Shown in pieces: positions 25,031 to 33,429 of a DNA stretch of 64,000 bases; the first letter of the stretch is position 1, and every line of letters begins with the position of its first letter. The translations under genes were made by a program, and so were the position numbers. Where the stretch lies: positions 1 to 64,000 of the forward strand of contig NZ_PEKX01000001.1 of assembly GCF_002796985.1 (NCBI RefSeq). The letters run 5' to 3'. This DNA comes from Pseudomonas sp. (GTDB lineage Bacteria; Pseudomonadota; Gammaproteobacteria; Pseudomonadales; Pseudomonadaceae). The notes under the pieces are model-generated. The model did no database searches. It saw nothing but the letters and a program-made list of their open reading frames with translations, and was not told where the DNA came from.

Positions 25031-25098
25031 CCGCCAGCGCGATCCGCGGCTAGAATCTTCCGCAGCCCGTCATCGGCGGGCTCGTCGGAGACTCCTCT

Positions 25099-26652
25099 TT
25101 GCTTCCTCGCCTGATCCTGCTGATCCTGCTGGCCCTGGGTGGCTGCGCCAGCGCGCCAGCGCCCGAGCCCTCGCACGTTCTGCCAGTGCAAGGCACCCGG
25201 CTGGACAACCAGATCAGCGAGCGCGCCGCAGCCCATCCCGGCCAGTCCGGCTTCCACCTGCTGGCCTCCAGCGTCGACGCCTTCCTCGCTCGCGCCGAGC
25301 TGATCCGCAAGGCCCAGCGCAGCCTCGACGTCCAGTACTACATCGTCCACGACGGCCTCACCACCCGTGCCCTGATCCGCGAGCTGGTGCACGCGGCGGA
25401 TCGCGGCGTGCGTGTGCGCATCCTCATCGACGACACCAGCAGCGACGGCTGGGACTACGAGCTGGGCACCCTCGCCGCCCACCCGAACATCCAGGTGCGC
25501 CTGTTCAACCCGCTGCACCTGGGGCGCAGCACCGGCTTCACGCGCAACATGGGGCGGCTGTTCAACCTCTCCGAACAGCACCGGCGGATGCACAACAAGC
25601 TGCTGCTGGCGGACAACAGCGTGGCCATCGTCGGTGGCCGCAACCTGGGCGACGAGTACTTCGATGCCAAGGCCGAGATGAACTTCCGCGATCTCGACCT
25701 GATGGGCGTCGGCCCGGTGGCGCAGTCGCTGGGCCAGAGCTTCGACCAGTACTGGAACAGCCGCATCAGCCGGCCCATCGAAGACTACCTGTGGAGCGAG
25801 CCGGACCTCGCTGAGCTCAACCACTTGCGCCGCAAGCTGGATCGTTACCTGGCCAAGGAGCGGGTCAAGAGCTCGGGCTATATCGCCCGACTGAACCGCA
25901 ACAGCGACCGTCCGCATCTGCAGAACTGGCTGGACAGTCTGGTCTGGGCGCCAGGCAAGGCCGTCTGGGACACCCCGCTGAAAGTCCTCGACCAGGGCGA
26001 CCCGAAGGGCGAACAGCTGCTCAGCACCCAGCTGCAGCCGCTGTTCGACGGGGTGTCGAAGGAACTGATCCTGGTCTCGGCGTACTTCGTGCCGACCAGC
26101 GCCGGCGTCGAGTACCTGACCCAGCGCGCCGACCGCGGCGTCAGCGTGCGCCTGCTGACCAACTCGCTCGAAGCAACCGACGTGCCCGCCGTGCACGCCG
26201 GCTATGCGCCCTATCGGCGGGAACTGCTGGAGCACGGCGTGAAGCTCTACGAGCTGCGCGCCGACCCGGACCAGCGCCTGCCTGGCGCACCGTGGATGGT
26301 GGGGGGGTCGAGCAGCGCCAGCCTGCACAGCAAGGCGGTGGTGTTCGACCAGCGGAAGGTGTTCGTCGGCTCGCTGAACTTCGATCCACGTTCGGTGCTG
26401 TGGAATACCGAGGTCGGCATTATCGTCGACAGCCCGGAACTGGCCGACCAGGTGCGCCGGCTGGTACTGGCCAGTATGTCGCCGAACGTCAGCTACCAGG
26501 TGAAGATCAAGCCGAACAGCGAGCCACCGAAGCTGGTCTGGATCGAGGAGCGCAACGGCCACCTGGTGGCGCTGGAGCGTGAACCGGGCAACGCCTGGCG
26601 CCGACTCAACGCGTGGATCGCCGGCGCCATCGGGCTGGAGAAGATGCTCTAG
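25099..26652 (+). CDS. Phospholipase D-family lipoprotein (cardiolipin synthase-like)
   Basis: 517 residues. A lipoprotein signal peptide with lipobox LALGGC (Cys16) is followed by two phospholipase D active-site motifs, HNKLLLADNSVAIVGGRNLGDEYFD and HSKAVVFDQRKVFVGSLNFDPRS (HxKx4D in each). Similar proteins (YmdC/ClsC-like) join or cleave phosphatidyl groups, so it may remodel envelope lipids. TTG at 25099 is chosen because GGAG lies upstream and it begins the signal peptide. It is close to ydbH in the genome but not in its operon. Its stop shares CTAG (26649-26652) with the convergent MFS gene. Confidence 0.88.
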   Translation: MLPRLILLILLALGGCASAPAPEPSHVLPVQGTRLDNQISERAAAHPGQSGFHLLASSVDAFLARAELIRKAQRSLDVQYYIVHDGLTTRALIRELVHAADRGVRVRILIDDTSSDGWDYELGTLAAHPNIQVRLFNPLHLGRSTGFTRNMGRLFNLSEQHRRMHNKLLLADNSVAIVGGRNLGDEYFDAKAEMNFRDLDLMGVGPVAQSLGQSFDQYWNSRISRPIEDYLWSEPDLAELNHLRRKLDRYLAKERVKSSGYIARLNRNSDRPHLQNWLDSLVWAPGKAVWDTPLKVLDQGDPKGEQLLSTQLQPLFDGVSKELILVSAYFVPTSAGVEYLTQRADRGVSVRLLTNSLEATDVPAVHAGYAPYRRELLEHGVKLYELRADPDQRLPGAPWMVGGSSSASLHSKAVVFDQRKVFVGSLNFDPRSVLWNTEVGIIVDSPELADQVRRLVLASMSPNVSYQVKIKPNSEPPKLVWIEERNGHLVALEREPGNAWRRLNAWIAGAIGLEKML

Positions 26653-27818
26653 GGGCGCTCCTGCTGCAGCTCCTCGTCGGTCGTCTGCATCACCGGCGGC
26701 AAGCCCCGGTAGGACACCAGCACCACGAACCCGGCGGCACCGAGCGCCATCACCAGCGGCAGCGCATGGCCGCTGATCCACTGGCTGGCCGCACCCGTGG
26801 CCAGCGGGCCGATCAGGCAACCGATACCCCACAGTTGGGCGATGTGCGAGTTGGCGCGGACCAGCGCGTCGTCGCGGTAGCGCTCGCCAATGAGGATCAA
26901 CGATAGGGTGAACAGCCCGCCCGCGCTGGCGCCGAACAGCACAAGCACCGGCCAGATGGCGCTGTGGTGCAGCAGTGGCGGCATGGCCAGGCTGCTGAGG
27001 AACAGCACGATGCCGCAGCCCTTGAACAGCGTCTGCCGGGAGATGCGGTCGGCCAGCCAGCCGATGGGAAGTTGCAGCAGCGCATCGCCAACGACCACGG
27101 TGCTGACCATCGCCAGCGCCACCGCCTGGGTGAAGCCCTGCTGGATGCCGTAGACCGGAAGCAAGGTGAGGATCATTGCCTCGAAGCCGGCGAACAGCAC
27201 CACCGCCCAGGCGATTGCCGGCAACTGCGCGCAGAAGGCGAACAGCCCGCGCCCGTTGGCGCTGTGCGGGTCGACCCTGGGTGCACCAGTACGGCCCAGT
27301 AGCAGCATGGAACCGCCCACCAACAGGCAGACACTGAACCAGAAGCCACGGTTATCGGCGGTACCGATGAAGGTCAGCAGCACCGGGCCGGACAGCTGGC
27401 TCAGCGCATAACCGGTGCCATACAGGGCGACCAGGCGGCCGCGCCATTTCTCGATGGCCAACTGGTTGATCCAACTCTCACCGAGGATGAACACCACGGT
27501 CAGCTGCACGCCGATCAGCAGGCGCAGGATCAGCCAGATCGGGTAGCTCTGCAGCAGCGCCAACAGGCCGACCGAGAAGGCTCCTGAGATCAGGCAAATG
27601 CGCATCAACAGTGGCGTGCCGACCCGCGCGGCGAGACGGCCGGCAATCATCGCGCCCAGCAACACGCCCACGGCAGGCGTGGACGCCATGACGCCGATGG
27701 CGAAGTTGCCGTAACCCCAGCCTTCCAGGCGCAGCGAGACCAGCGGCATGGTCAGGCCAAGGGCGAGGCCGATGCTGATCACGGCCGCACAAACAGCGAA
27801 ATACGGACCCCAACGCAT
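26649..27818 (-). CDS. MFS transporter
   Basis: 389 residues with twelve predicted membrane segments. The N-terminal half has GYGNFAIGVMASTPAVGVLLGAMIAGRLAARVGTPLL, the MFS loop 2-3 pattern; the second half has LQLPIGWLADRIS, the corresponding loop 8-9 pattern. It resembles the YcaD/small-substrate MFS branch. Substrate unknown. ATG at 27818 is chosen because GGGAGAAAGACA lies upstream and the first membrane segment follows at once; the frame extends to 27881 without support. It lies downstream of kauB on the same strand after a 157-base gap. The same neighbour is found in P. aeruginosa. Confidence 0.88.
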   Translation of the reverse strand: MRWGPYFAVCAAVISIGLALGLTMPLVSLRLEGWGYGNFAIGVMASTPAVGVLLGAMIAGRLAARVGTPLLMRICLISGAFSVGLLALLQSYPIWLILRLLIGVQLTVVFILGESWINQLAIEKWRGRLVALYGTGYALSQLSGPVLLTFIGTADNRGFWFSVCLLVGGSMLLLGRTGAPRVDPHSANGRGLFAFCAQLPAIAWAVVLFAGFEAMILTLLPVYGIQQGFTQAVALAMVSTVVVGDALLQLPIGWLADRISRQTLFKGCGIVLFLSSLAMPPLLHHSAIWPVLVLFGASAGGLFTLSLILIGERYRDDALVRANSHIAQLWGIGCLIGPLATGAASQWISGHALPLVMALGAAGFVVLVSYRGLPPVMQTTDEELQQERP

Positions 27819-27975
27819 TGTCTTTCTCCCGTTCCATCCGGAGCGCACGCCAGGCGCGAGGGTGCCCGATGCGCAATGCACAGCGGCCAGGCTTCCCTGA
27901 GGGAAACCCGGCCGCGGGTGTGGCTCTTGGTCAGAGCCGGCCCCTGACTCGGGGCCGACCTGCTTCAGCCGAGGA

Positions 27976-29469
27976 TCAGAGTTTGATCCAGGTAGCCTTC
28001 AGTTCGGTGTACTTGTCGAACGCATGCAGCGACTTGTCGCGGCCGTTGCCCGACTGCTTGAAGCCACCGAACGGAGCGGTCATATCGCCGCCGTCGTACT
28101 GGTTTACCCACACGCTGCCGGCGCGCAGCGCCTTGGCGGTCAGGTGAGCCTTGGACAGATCGCTGGTCCACACCGCAGCGGCGAGGCCGTACGGGGTGTC
28201 GTTGGCGATGCGCACGGCTTCTTCGGCATCGGTGAACTCGATGACCGACAGCACCGGGCCGAAGATCTCTTCACGGGCGATGCGCATGGCGTTGGTCACG
28301 CCGTCGAAGATGGTCGGCTCAACGTAGGTGCCGCCGGTCTCTTCCAGGGTGCGCTTGCCGCCGGCCACCAGCTTGGCGCCGTCGTCGTGGCCAGCCTGGA
28401 TGTAGCTCAGCACGTTGTTCATCTGGGTGGTGTCGACCAGCGCACCGACGTTGGTTTCCGGGTCCAGCGGGTTGCCCGGCTTCCAGGCCTTGATGGCTTC
28501 GACGACCATCGGCACGAACTCAGCCTTGATCGACTTCTCCACCAGCAGGCGCGAGCCGGCGGTGCAGACTTCTCCCTGGTTGAAGGCGATGGCGCTGGCG
28601 GCGGCTTCGGCGGCGGCTTTCAGGTCCGGGGCGTCAGCGAAGACGATGTTCGGGCTCTTGCCACCGGCTTCCAGCCAGACGCGCTTCATGTTGGATTCGC
28701 CGGCGTAGACCATCAGCTGCTTGGCGATCTTGGTCGAACCGGTGAACACCAGGGTGTCGACGTCCATGTGCAGGGCCAGGGCCTTGCCCACGGTGTGGCC
28801 GAAGCCCGGCAGGACGTTGAACACGCCTTTCGGGATACCGGCCTCGATGGCCAGCTGGGCGACGCGGATACCGGTCAGCGGGGACTTTTCGGAAGGCTTG
28901 AGGATCACCGAGTTACCGGTGGTCAGGGCCGGGCCGAGTTTCCAGCAGGACATCAGCAGGGGGAAGTTCCACGGCACGATGGCGGCAACCACACCGACCG
29001 GCTCGCGGGTCACCAGACCCAGCTCGTTGTGCGGGGTAGCGGCGACTTCGTCGTAGATCTTGTCGATGGCCTCGGCGCTCCAGCGCAGGCTGTTGGCCGC
29101 ACCGGAGACGTCGACGTTCAGCGAGTCGCTGATCGGCTTGCCCATGTCGAGGGTTTCCAGCAGGGCCAGTTCCTCGGCGTTCTCCAGCAGCAGCTCGGAG
29201 AAGCGGATCATGACCTTCTTGCGCTTGGCCGGAGCCATGCGCGACCAGACGCCGGAATCGAAGGTGGCACGGGCAACCTGCACGGCACGTTCGGCATCGG
29301 CCAGGTCGCAGCTGGCAACCTTGGCCAGGAAGCGGCCATCCACAGGGCTGAGGCAATCGAAGGTGGCGCCGGATGCGGCGTCGACGTATTCACCGTTGAC
29401 GAAGGCGCGGCCTTCGATCTTCAGATCCTTGGCGCGAGCTTCCCAATCGGCGCGAGTGAGGGTACCCAT
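27976..29469 (-). CDS. kauB: NAD(P)+-dependent aldehyde dehydrogenase (KauB-like)
   Basis: 497 residues of the ALDH superfamily. The catalytic Cys is in FNQGEVCTAGSRLLVEKS (about 300), the general base Glu in VWLEAGGKSPNIVF (about 266), and the cofactor-fold FTGSTKIAKQLM precedes it. In P. aeruginosa KauB oxidises gamma-glutamyl-aminobutyraldehyde and 4-guanidinobutyraldehyde formed from polyamines and arginine. It thus completes the oxidation begun by PauB4. P. aeruginosa has an aminotransferase gene (gabT2) just upstream, absent here. ATG at 29469, with a strong site (AGGACACGTTGTC) before it. Confidence 0.9.
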   Translation of the reverse strand: MGTLTRADWEARAKDLKIEGRAFVNGEYVDAASGATFDCLSPVDGRFLAKVASCDLADAERAVQVARATFDSGVWSRMAPAKRKKVMIRFSELLLENAEELALLETLDMGKPISDSLNVDVSGAANSLRWSAEAIDKIYDEVAATPHNELGLVTREPVGVVAAIVPWNFPLLMSCWKLGPALTTGNSVILKPSEKSPLTGIRVAQLAIEAGIPKGVFNVLPGFGHTVGKALALHMDVDTLVFTGSTKIAKQLMVYAGESNMKRVWLEAGGKSPNIVFADAPDLKAAAEAAASAIAFNQGEVCTAGSRLLVEKSIKAEFVPMVVEAIKAWKPGNPLDPETNVGALVDTTQMNNVLSYIQAGHDDGAKLVAGGKRTLEETGGTYVEPTIFDGVTNAMRIAREEIFGPVLSVIEFTDAEEAVRIANDTPYGLAAAVWTSDLSKAHLTAKALRAGSVWVNQYDGGDMTAPFGGFKQSGNGRDKSLHAFDKYTELKATWIKL

Positions 29470-29769
29470 GACAACGTGTCCTCTTATTAATGTACTTATC
29501 AGGTACAGGCGCCCGACGGGCGCACTGTCAAATATTCCGCAAGGCGGAGCAAACGCATGCTGTTGGCCACCCTAAACCGGAGGCAGCCGATTTTCAATAT
29601 TTTTTACACTAAGCGGCCAAATAGCCTTGTCACGTTCGTTTTATTAAACATAGACTGCCCTGATTCGTCGGCTGATGGTTTTCCGACAGCCGCGTCGGAG
29701 TAAATATCCAACAGCGCTGCGCGTGCCCGCACGCACTCTCGCCAACAACTCTAAAGAACCGAGACCGCC
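29470..29769. promoter_or_regulatory. Divergent promoter region between kauB and the cupin gene
   Basis: A 300-base spacer, AT-richer than the rest. It contains a small hairpin GCGCCCG/CGGGCGC (29509-29524) near kauB and an AT-rich part (ATTTTCAATATTTTTTACACT, about 29590-29611) that is a likely promoter core. No gene is seen. PauR sites are expected here but were not identified with certainty. Confidence 0.4.
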
Positions 29770-30132
29770 ATGAACGTCGAGCAGATCGTCGATTTCGCCC
29801 AGGCCACCACCGCCCCCGAACACTACCGCCCCGCCCCGGACCGCATCATCAAGGGTGACCCGGCACAGAGCGTTCGCAACCACTACGCCAGCGAGTGTGG
29901 CCAGTTCAACGTGGGCATCTGGGAAGGCGAGCCGGGCCACTGGAATGTCAGCTACACCGAGCACGAGTACTGCGAGATTCTCCAGGGCGTATCGGTGATT
30001 CGTGATGCCAACGGCGGTGCCAAGACCGTGCGCGTCGGCGACCGCTTCGTGATCCCGGCCGGCTTCAGCGGCACCTGGGAAGTGCTGGAGCCCTGCCGCA
30101 AGGTCTACGTGATCTTCGAACAGAAGGCCTGA
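29770..30132 (+). CDS. Cupin (DUF861) domain protein
   Basis: 120 residues, one small cupin barrel: GQFNVGIWEGEPGHWNVSYTEHEYCEILQGVSVI (about 38-75) and VRVGDRFVIPAGFSGTWEVLEPCRKVYVIF (about 86-115). Proteins of this kind (cupin_3, ureidoglycolate-type) are often found with amine and amino acid oxidation genes. Divergent from kauB, as in P. aeruginosa, so it may be co-regulated with polyamine degradation. Function not assigned. A strong bidirectional terminator follows. Confidence 0.88.
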   Translation: MNVEQIVDFAQATTAPEHYRPAPDRIIKGDPAQSVRNHYASECGQFNVGIWEGEPGHWNVSYTEHEYCEILQGVSVIRDANGGAKTVRVGDRFVIPAGFSGTWEVLEPCRKVYVIFEQKA

Positions 30133-30145
30133 TCACCCAGGCATG

Positions 30146-30175
30146 AAAAAGCCCGCCAATTGGCGGGCTTTTTTT
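30146..30175 (+). terminator. Bidirectional terminator after the cupin gene
   Basis: A perfect palindromic stem AAGCCCGCCAAT/TTGGCGGGCTT flanked by A residues on the left and seven T on the right, 14 bases past the cupin stop. Confidence 0.9.
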
Positions 30176-30213
30176 CGCCTCGGCGATCGTCAGAACGAAA
30201 AGCCGCAGGCAAG

Positions 30214-30240
30214 AAAAAACCCGCCACGGAGGGCGGGTTT
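30214..30240 (-). terminator. Terminator of rpmB-rpmG
   Basis: Minus-strand hairpin with a 9-bp stem AAACCCGCC/GGCGGGTTT and a T run, 22 bases past the rpmG stop. Confidence 0.85.
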
Positions 30241-30261
30241 CTTCACAAGGGCGAAGATCAA

Positions 30262-30417
30262 TTACTTGATCTTGGCTTCCTTGTAGATCACGTGCTTGCG
30301 AACAACCGGATCGAATTTCTTGATCTCGATTTTCTCAGGCTTGGTGCGCTTGTTCTTGTCGGTGGTGTAGAAGTGGCCGGTACCGGCGCTGGACACCAAA
30401 CGGATCAGTTCACGCAT
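30262..30417 (-). CDS. rpmG: 50S ribosomal protein L33
   Basis: 51 residues, translated from the minus strand: begins MRELIRLVSSAGTGHFYTT and ends VVRKHVIYKEAKIK, with the conserved KNKRTKPEKIEIKKFDP in the middle. L33 is a small basic protein of the large ribosomal subunit near the E site. This is the Cys-free form (no CxxC zinc pair). It follows rpmB by 12 bases and shares its promoter and terminator. ATG at 30417 has AAGGAGCTGCAGTC upstream. Confidence 0.97.
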   Translation of the reverse strand: MRELIRLVSSAGTGHFYTTDKNKRTKPEKIEIKKFDPVVRKHVIYKEAKIK

Positions 30418-30429
30418 GACTGCAGCTCC

Positions 30430-30666
30430 TTAGAATTTTTCGCCGCGGGCGCGCAGGTCGTTCAGAACGGCCTCGATGCCACGCTTGTCGATGATACGCA
30501 TACCTTTAGCGGAAACGCGCAGACGCACGAAACGCTTCTCGGCTTCTACCCAGAAACGGTGGTGCTGCAGGTTCGGCAGGAAACGGCGACGGGTTTTGTT
30601 GTGTGCGTGGGAAATGTTATTCCCGGTAACCGGACCCTTACCGGTCACTTGGCAAACTCTCGACAT
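30430..30666 (-). CDS. rpmB: 50S ribosomal protein L28
   Basis: 78 residues: MSRVCQVTGKGPVTGNNISHAHNKT, RRFLPNLQHHRFWVEAEKRFV, and ending DLRARGEKF, the full L28 pattern. A structural protein of the 50S subunit. First gene of rpmB-rpmG. ATG at 30666; AGAGGGCTGAGCC lies upstream. The single N-terminal Cys (Cys5) without a second CxxC marks the zinc-independent form. Confidence 0.97.
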   Translation of the reverse strand: MSRVCQVTGKGPVTGNNISHAHNKTRRRFLPNLQHHRFWVEAEKRFVRLRVSAKGMRIIDKRGIEAVLNDLRARGEKF

Positions 30667-31032
30667 GGCTCAGCCCTCTATAAACCACATGCCAAACCCG
30701 GCATGGGTTGGCTGCTTAACTCAATAGGATTCTCAGTTTCACCGAGGTCTTAACTGCCGCTTCGCCGCGATCGAGTCGCAGGATCAGAGCAGGGCCCCAG
30801 AAAAGAGCGCAGCTTTATATCAGAAAGACACTTCCCGCTGCAAGGGAAAGCATGGCTCGGAAAACCCGACGCCAGCCCCCGCGGGCCGTGGCACTGGTGC
30901 CGTTCGTCGCCTGTCATCGTTGTGACAGACGACGGCTTGGTCTAGGGTAGCTCCTTCGAGGCTGCCAACAGCCTTGCATGACCCCGCCCAGCCGCACGGA
31001 TGGGCATCTTGCCAGCTCACACGGAGTCCGTC
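30667..31032. other. Divergent promoter region of rpmB and the peptide-binding protein gene
   Basis: 366 bases without a supported gene. The left part must hold the rpmB-rpmG promoter. The right part contains a 12-6-12 inverted repeat at 30905-30934, described separately. No RNA gene could be recognised. Confidence 0.5.
30905..30934. promoter_or_regulatory. 12-6-12 inverted repeat upstream of the peptide-binding protein gene
   Basis: CGTCGCCTGTCA (30905-30916) and TGACAGACGACG (30923-30934) match at 11 of 12 inverted positions around TCGTTG. It lies 98 bases before the ATG of the binding protein gene, a plausible operator for a dimeric regulator; as RNA it could also form a hairpin. Factor unknown. 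Confidence 0.5.
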
Positions 31033-32604
31033 ATGCGTCTTGCCCTTCTCGCCCTCCTTCTTTCCCCTGCCCTCGCCAGCGCCGCTTCGCTGAGCGTGTG
31101 CACCGAAGCCAGCCCCGAGGGCTTCGACGTGGTCCAGTACAACTCGCTGACCACCACCAATGCCTCGGCCGACGCGCTGATGAACCGCCTGGTGGATTTC
31201 GACGCCGCGCGCGGCGAAGTGGTGCCGAGCCTGGCCGAGAGCTGGAAGGTCTCCGACGACGGCCTGACCTATGACTTCCAGCTGCGCGACGGCGTGGCCT
31301 TCCATCACACCGATTACTTCAAGCCGAGCCGCACGCTGGCCGCCGACGACGTGGTGTTCAGCTTCCAGCGCATGCTCGACCCGGCCCAACCCTGGCACAA
31401 GGTCGCGCAGAGCGGCTTCCCCCACGCCCAGTCGATGCAGCTGCCGAGCCTGGTCAAGGCCGTGGAGAAGGTCGATGAGCACCACGTGCGCTTCAGCCTC
31501 AACCACCCGGACGCCACCTTCCTGGCCATGCTCAGCATGGGCTTCGCCTCCATCTACTCCGCCGAATACGCCGACCAGCTGATGAAGGCCGGCACCCCGG
31601 AGAAGCTCAACGCCCAACCGATCGGCACCGGCCCCTTCGTCTTCAAGCGCTTCCAGAAGGACGCCGTGGTGCGCTACGCCGCCAATGCCACGTACTTTGG
31701 CGGCAAGCCGGCTGTGGATAACCTGGTGTTCGCCATCACCCCGGACGCCAGCGTGCGCCTGCAGAAGCTCAAGCGCGGGGAGTGCCAGATCGCCCTGTCG
31801 CCCAAGCCGCTGGACGTCGAAGCGGCGCAGAAAAGCGCCGATCTCAAGGTTGAGCAGACCCCGGCCTTCATGACCGCCTTCGTCGGCATCAACAGCCAGC
31901 ACCCACCGCTGGACAACCCCAAGGTACGCCAGGCGATCAACCTCGCCTTCGACAAGGGCACCTACCTCAAGAGCGTGTTCGCCGGCAGCGCCATCGCCGC
32001 CGATGGCGTCTACCCGCCCAACACCTGGAGCTATGCCAAGGATATCCCCGGCTACCCTCGCGACCTGGACAAGGCCCGTGCGCTGCTGGCCGAAGCCGGG
32101 CACCAGGACGGCTTCAAGACCACTATCTGGACCCGCCCGGCCGGCAGCCTGCTCAACCCCAACCCCAGCGTCGGCGCGCAACTGCTGCAGGCGGACCTGG
32201 CGCAGATCGGCATCCAGGCCGAGATCCGCGTCATCGAGTGGGGCGAACTGATCCGCCGCGCCAAGGCCGGCGAGCATGACCTGCTGTTCATGGGCTGGGC
32301 CGGCGACAACGGCGATCCGGACAACTTCCTCACCCCGCAATTCTCCTGCGCCAGCGTCAAATCCGGGCTCAACTTCGCGCGCTACTGCGACGCCAAGCTC
32401 GACGGCCTGATCAGCCAGGGCAAGGCGGTGGCCGACCAGGCCAAGCGCAGCGCGCTGTACCACCAGGCCCAGCAGATCATCCACGAGCAGGCGCTGTGGC
32501 TGCCGCTGGCGCACCCGACCGCCTCGGTGCTGACCCGCCAGAACGTCAAGGGCTACACGGTGAGTCCGTTTGGCCGCCAGGACTTCTCGAAGGTGCAGTT
32601 CTAG
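31033..32604 (+). CDS. Periplasmic peptide-binding protein (DppA/OppA family, SBP_bac_5)
   Basis: 523 residues with a signal peptide (MRLALLALLLSPALASA). The mature protein shows the family 5 pattern: WKVSDDGLTYDFQLRDGVAFH, ADDVVFSFQRMLDP, LNAQPIGTGPFVFKRFQKD, VRQAINLAFDKGTYL and WAGDNGDPDNFL. It binds di- or oligopeptides for an ABC importer. No permease or ATPase gene is near, so it must work with a transporter encoded elsewhere; in P. aeruginosa the gene in this position is, as I recall, one of five DppA-type binding proteins serving DppBCDF. ATG at 31033 has CGGAG 7 bases upstream. Confidence 0.92.
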   Translation: MRLALLALLLSPALASAASLSVCTEASPEGFDVVQYNSLTTTNASADALMNRLVDFDAARGEVVPSLAESWKVSDDGLTYDFQLRDGVAFHHTDYFKPSRTLAADDVVFSFQRMLDPAQPWHKVAQSGFPHAQSMQLPSLVKAVEKVDEHHVRFSLNHPDATFLAMLSMGFASIYSAEYADQLMKAGTPEKLNAQPIGTGPFVFKRFQKDAVVRYAANATYFGGKPAVDNLVFAITPDASVRLQKLKRGECQIALSPKPLDVEAAQKSADLKVEQTPAFMTAFVGINSQHPPLDNPKVRQAINLAFDKGTYLKSVFAGSAIAADGVYPPNTWSYAKDIPGYPRDLDKARALLAEAGHQDGFKTTIWTRPAGSLLNPNPSVGAQLLQADLAQIGIQAEIRVIEWGELIRRAKAGEHDLLFMGWAGDNGDPDNFLTPQFSCASVKSGLNFARYCDAKLDGLISQGKAVADQAKRSALYHQAQQIIHEQALWLPLAHPTASVLTRQNVKGYTVSPFGRQDFSKVQF

Positions 32605-32614
32605 CGGGCAACCG

Positions 32615-33289
32615 CTAGAGCATCCCCAACTCAGCCATGGATTGCGGCTCGCCATCGCCGACGATGAAGTGATCGAGCACGCGCACGTCGATCAGCGCCA
32701 GTGCATCGATGATGCGCCGGGTCAGCAGCCGATCGGAGCTGCTCGGCTCGGCGATTCCCGAGGGGTGGTTGTGGGTCAGGATCAGCGCCGCCGCGTTATG
32801 CGCCAGGGCGCGCTTGACGATCTGCCGCGGGTAGACGCTGGCGCTGTCGATGGAGCCGCGGAACAGCACCTCGAAGCCCAGCACCCGATGGCGGTTGTCC
32901 ATGAACAGGCAGGCGAAAACCTCGTGAGGCTCGTGGCGCAGGCGGGCCTTGAGGAAGTCCCGCACGGCCTGCGGGCTCTCCAGCGCCGAGGCGCGGCTGA
33001 TCTGCTCGGCGAGGTGGCGGCGGGCAATCTCCAGCACGGCCTGTAGCTGCACGAACTTCGCCACCCCGAGCCCCAGATGGCTGCAGAACGAATCCAGGTC
33101 GGCCTCCAGCAGCGCGCGCAAGCTGCCGAACTCGCTCAGCAAGCGTCGCGCCAGATCGACGGCGCTGCAGCCAACCACACCCGTGCGTAGAAAGATGGCC
33201 AGTAATTCGGCGTCGCTCAGGCTCGCCGCTCCCCTTTCGAGGAGTTTCTCCCGCGGGCGCTCCGCCGCAGGCCAGTCACGAATACTCAA
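32615..33289 (-). CDS. radC: RadC/YeeS-family JAMM-domain protein
   Basis: 224 residues. An N-terminal helix-hairpin-helix part (LSDAELLAIFLRTGV, ADLDSFCSHLGLGVAKFVQLQAVLEI) and a C-terminal JAB/MPN domain with the metal-site motif LTHNHPSGIAEPSSSD. Despite the name, no direct DNA repair role is established; some members help natural transformation or act as metalloproteases (uncertain). ATG at 33289. Divergent from coaBC. A nearly universal neighbour of coaBC in gammaproteobacteria. Confidence 0.93.
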   Translation of the reverse strand: MSIRDWPAAERPREKLLERGAASLSDAELLAIFLRTGVVGCSAVDLARRLLSEFGSLRALLEADLDSFCSHLGLGVAKFVQLQAVLEIARRHLAEQISRASALESPQAVRDFLKARLRHEPHEVFACLFMDNRHRVLGFEVLFRGSIDSASVYPRQIVKRALAHNAAALILTHNHPSGIAEPSSSDRLLTRRIIDALALIDVRVLDHFIVGDGEPQSMAELGML

Positions 33290-33429
33290 GGGACCTCCCC
33301 GTCAGGCCGCCCGCTGTTCCCCTGCGGGCGCTGTGCTATCTTAGCCCCCTCGCTACGCGCAGCCGGAGGCCTGGGGAGGCGTCGCCGGCTTCAGCGCGCG
33401 TCATCCATTTCCGTATTTAAGGCTGACCT

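Noticed and set aside
30899..30907. CCGTTCGTC, matching the AlgR site consensus, upstream of the peptide-binding protein gene
   Set aside because: A nine-base match is expected about once by chance in a window of this size and composition; no second site nearby.
30667..31032. Possible small RNA gene in the rpmB upstream region
   Set aside because: No terminator-like hairpin with a T run and no recognisable RNA family could be seen on either strand.
30820..32655. 611-codon open frame opposite the peptide-binding protein gene
   Set aside because: Composition is typical of an antisense shadow, and the opposite strand has a full signal peptide and family motifs.
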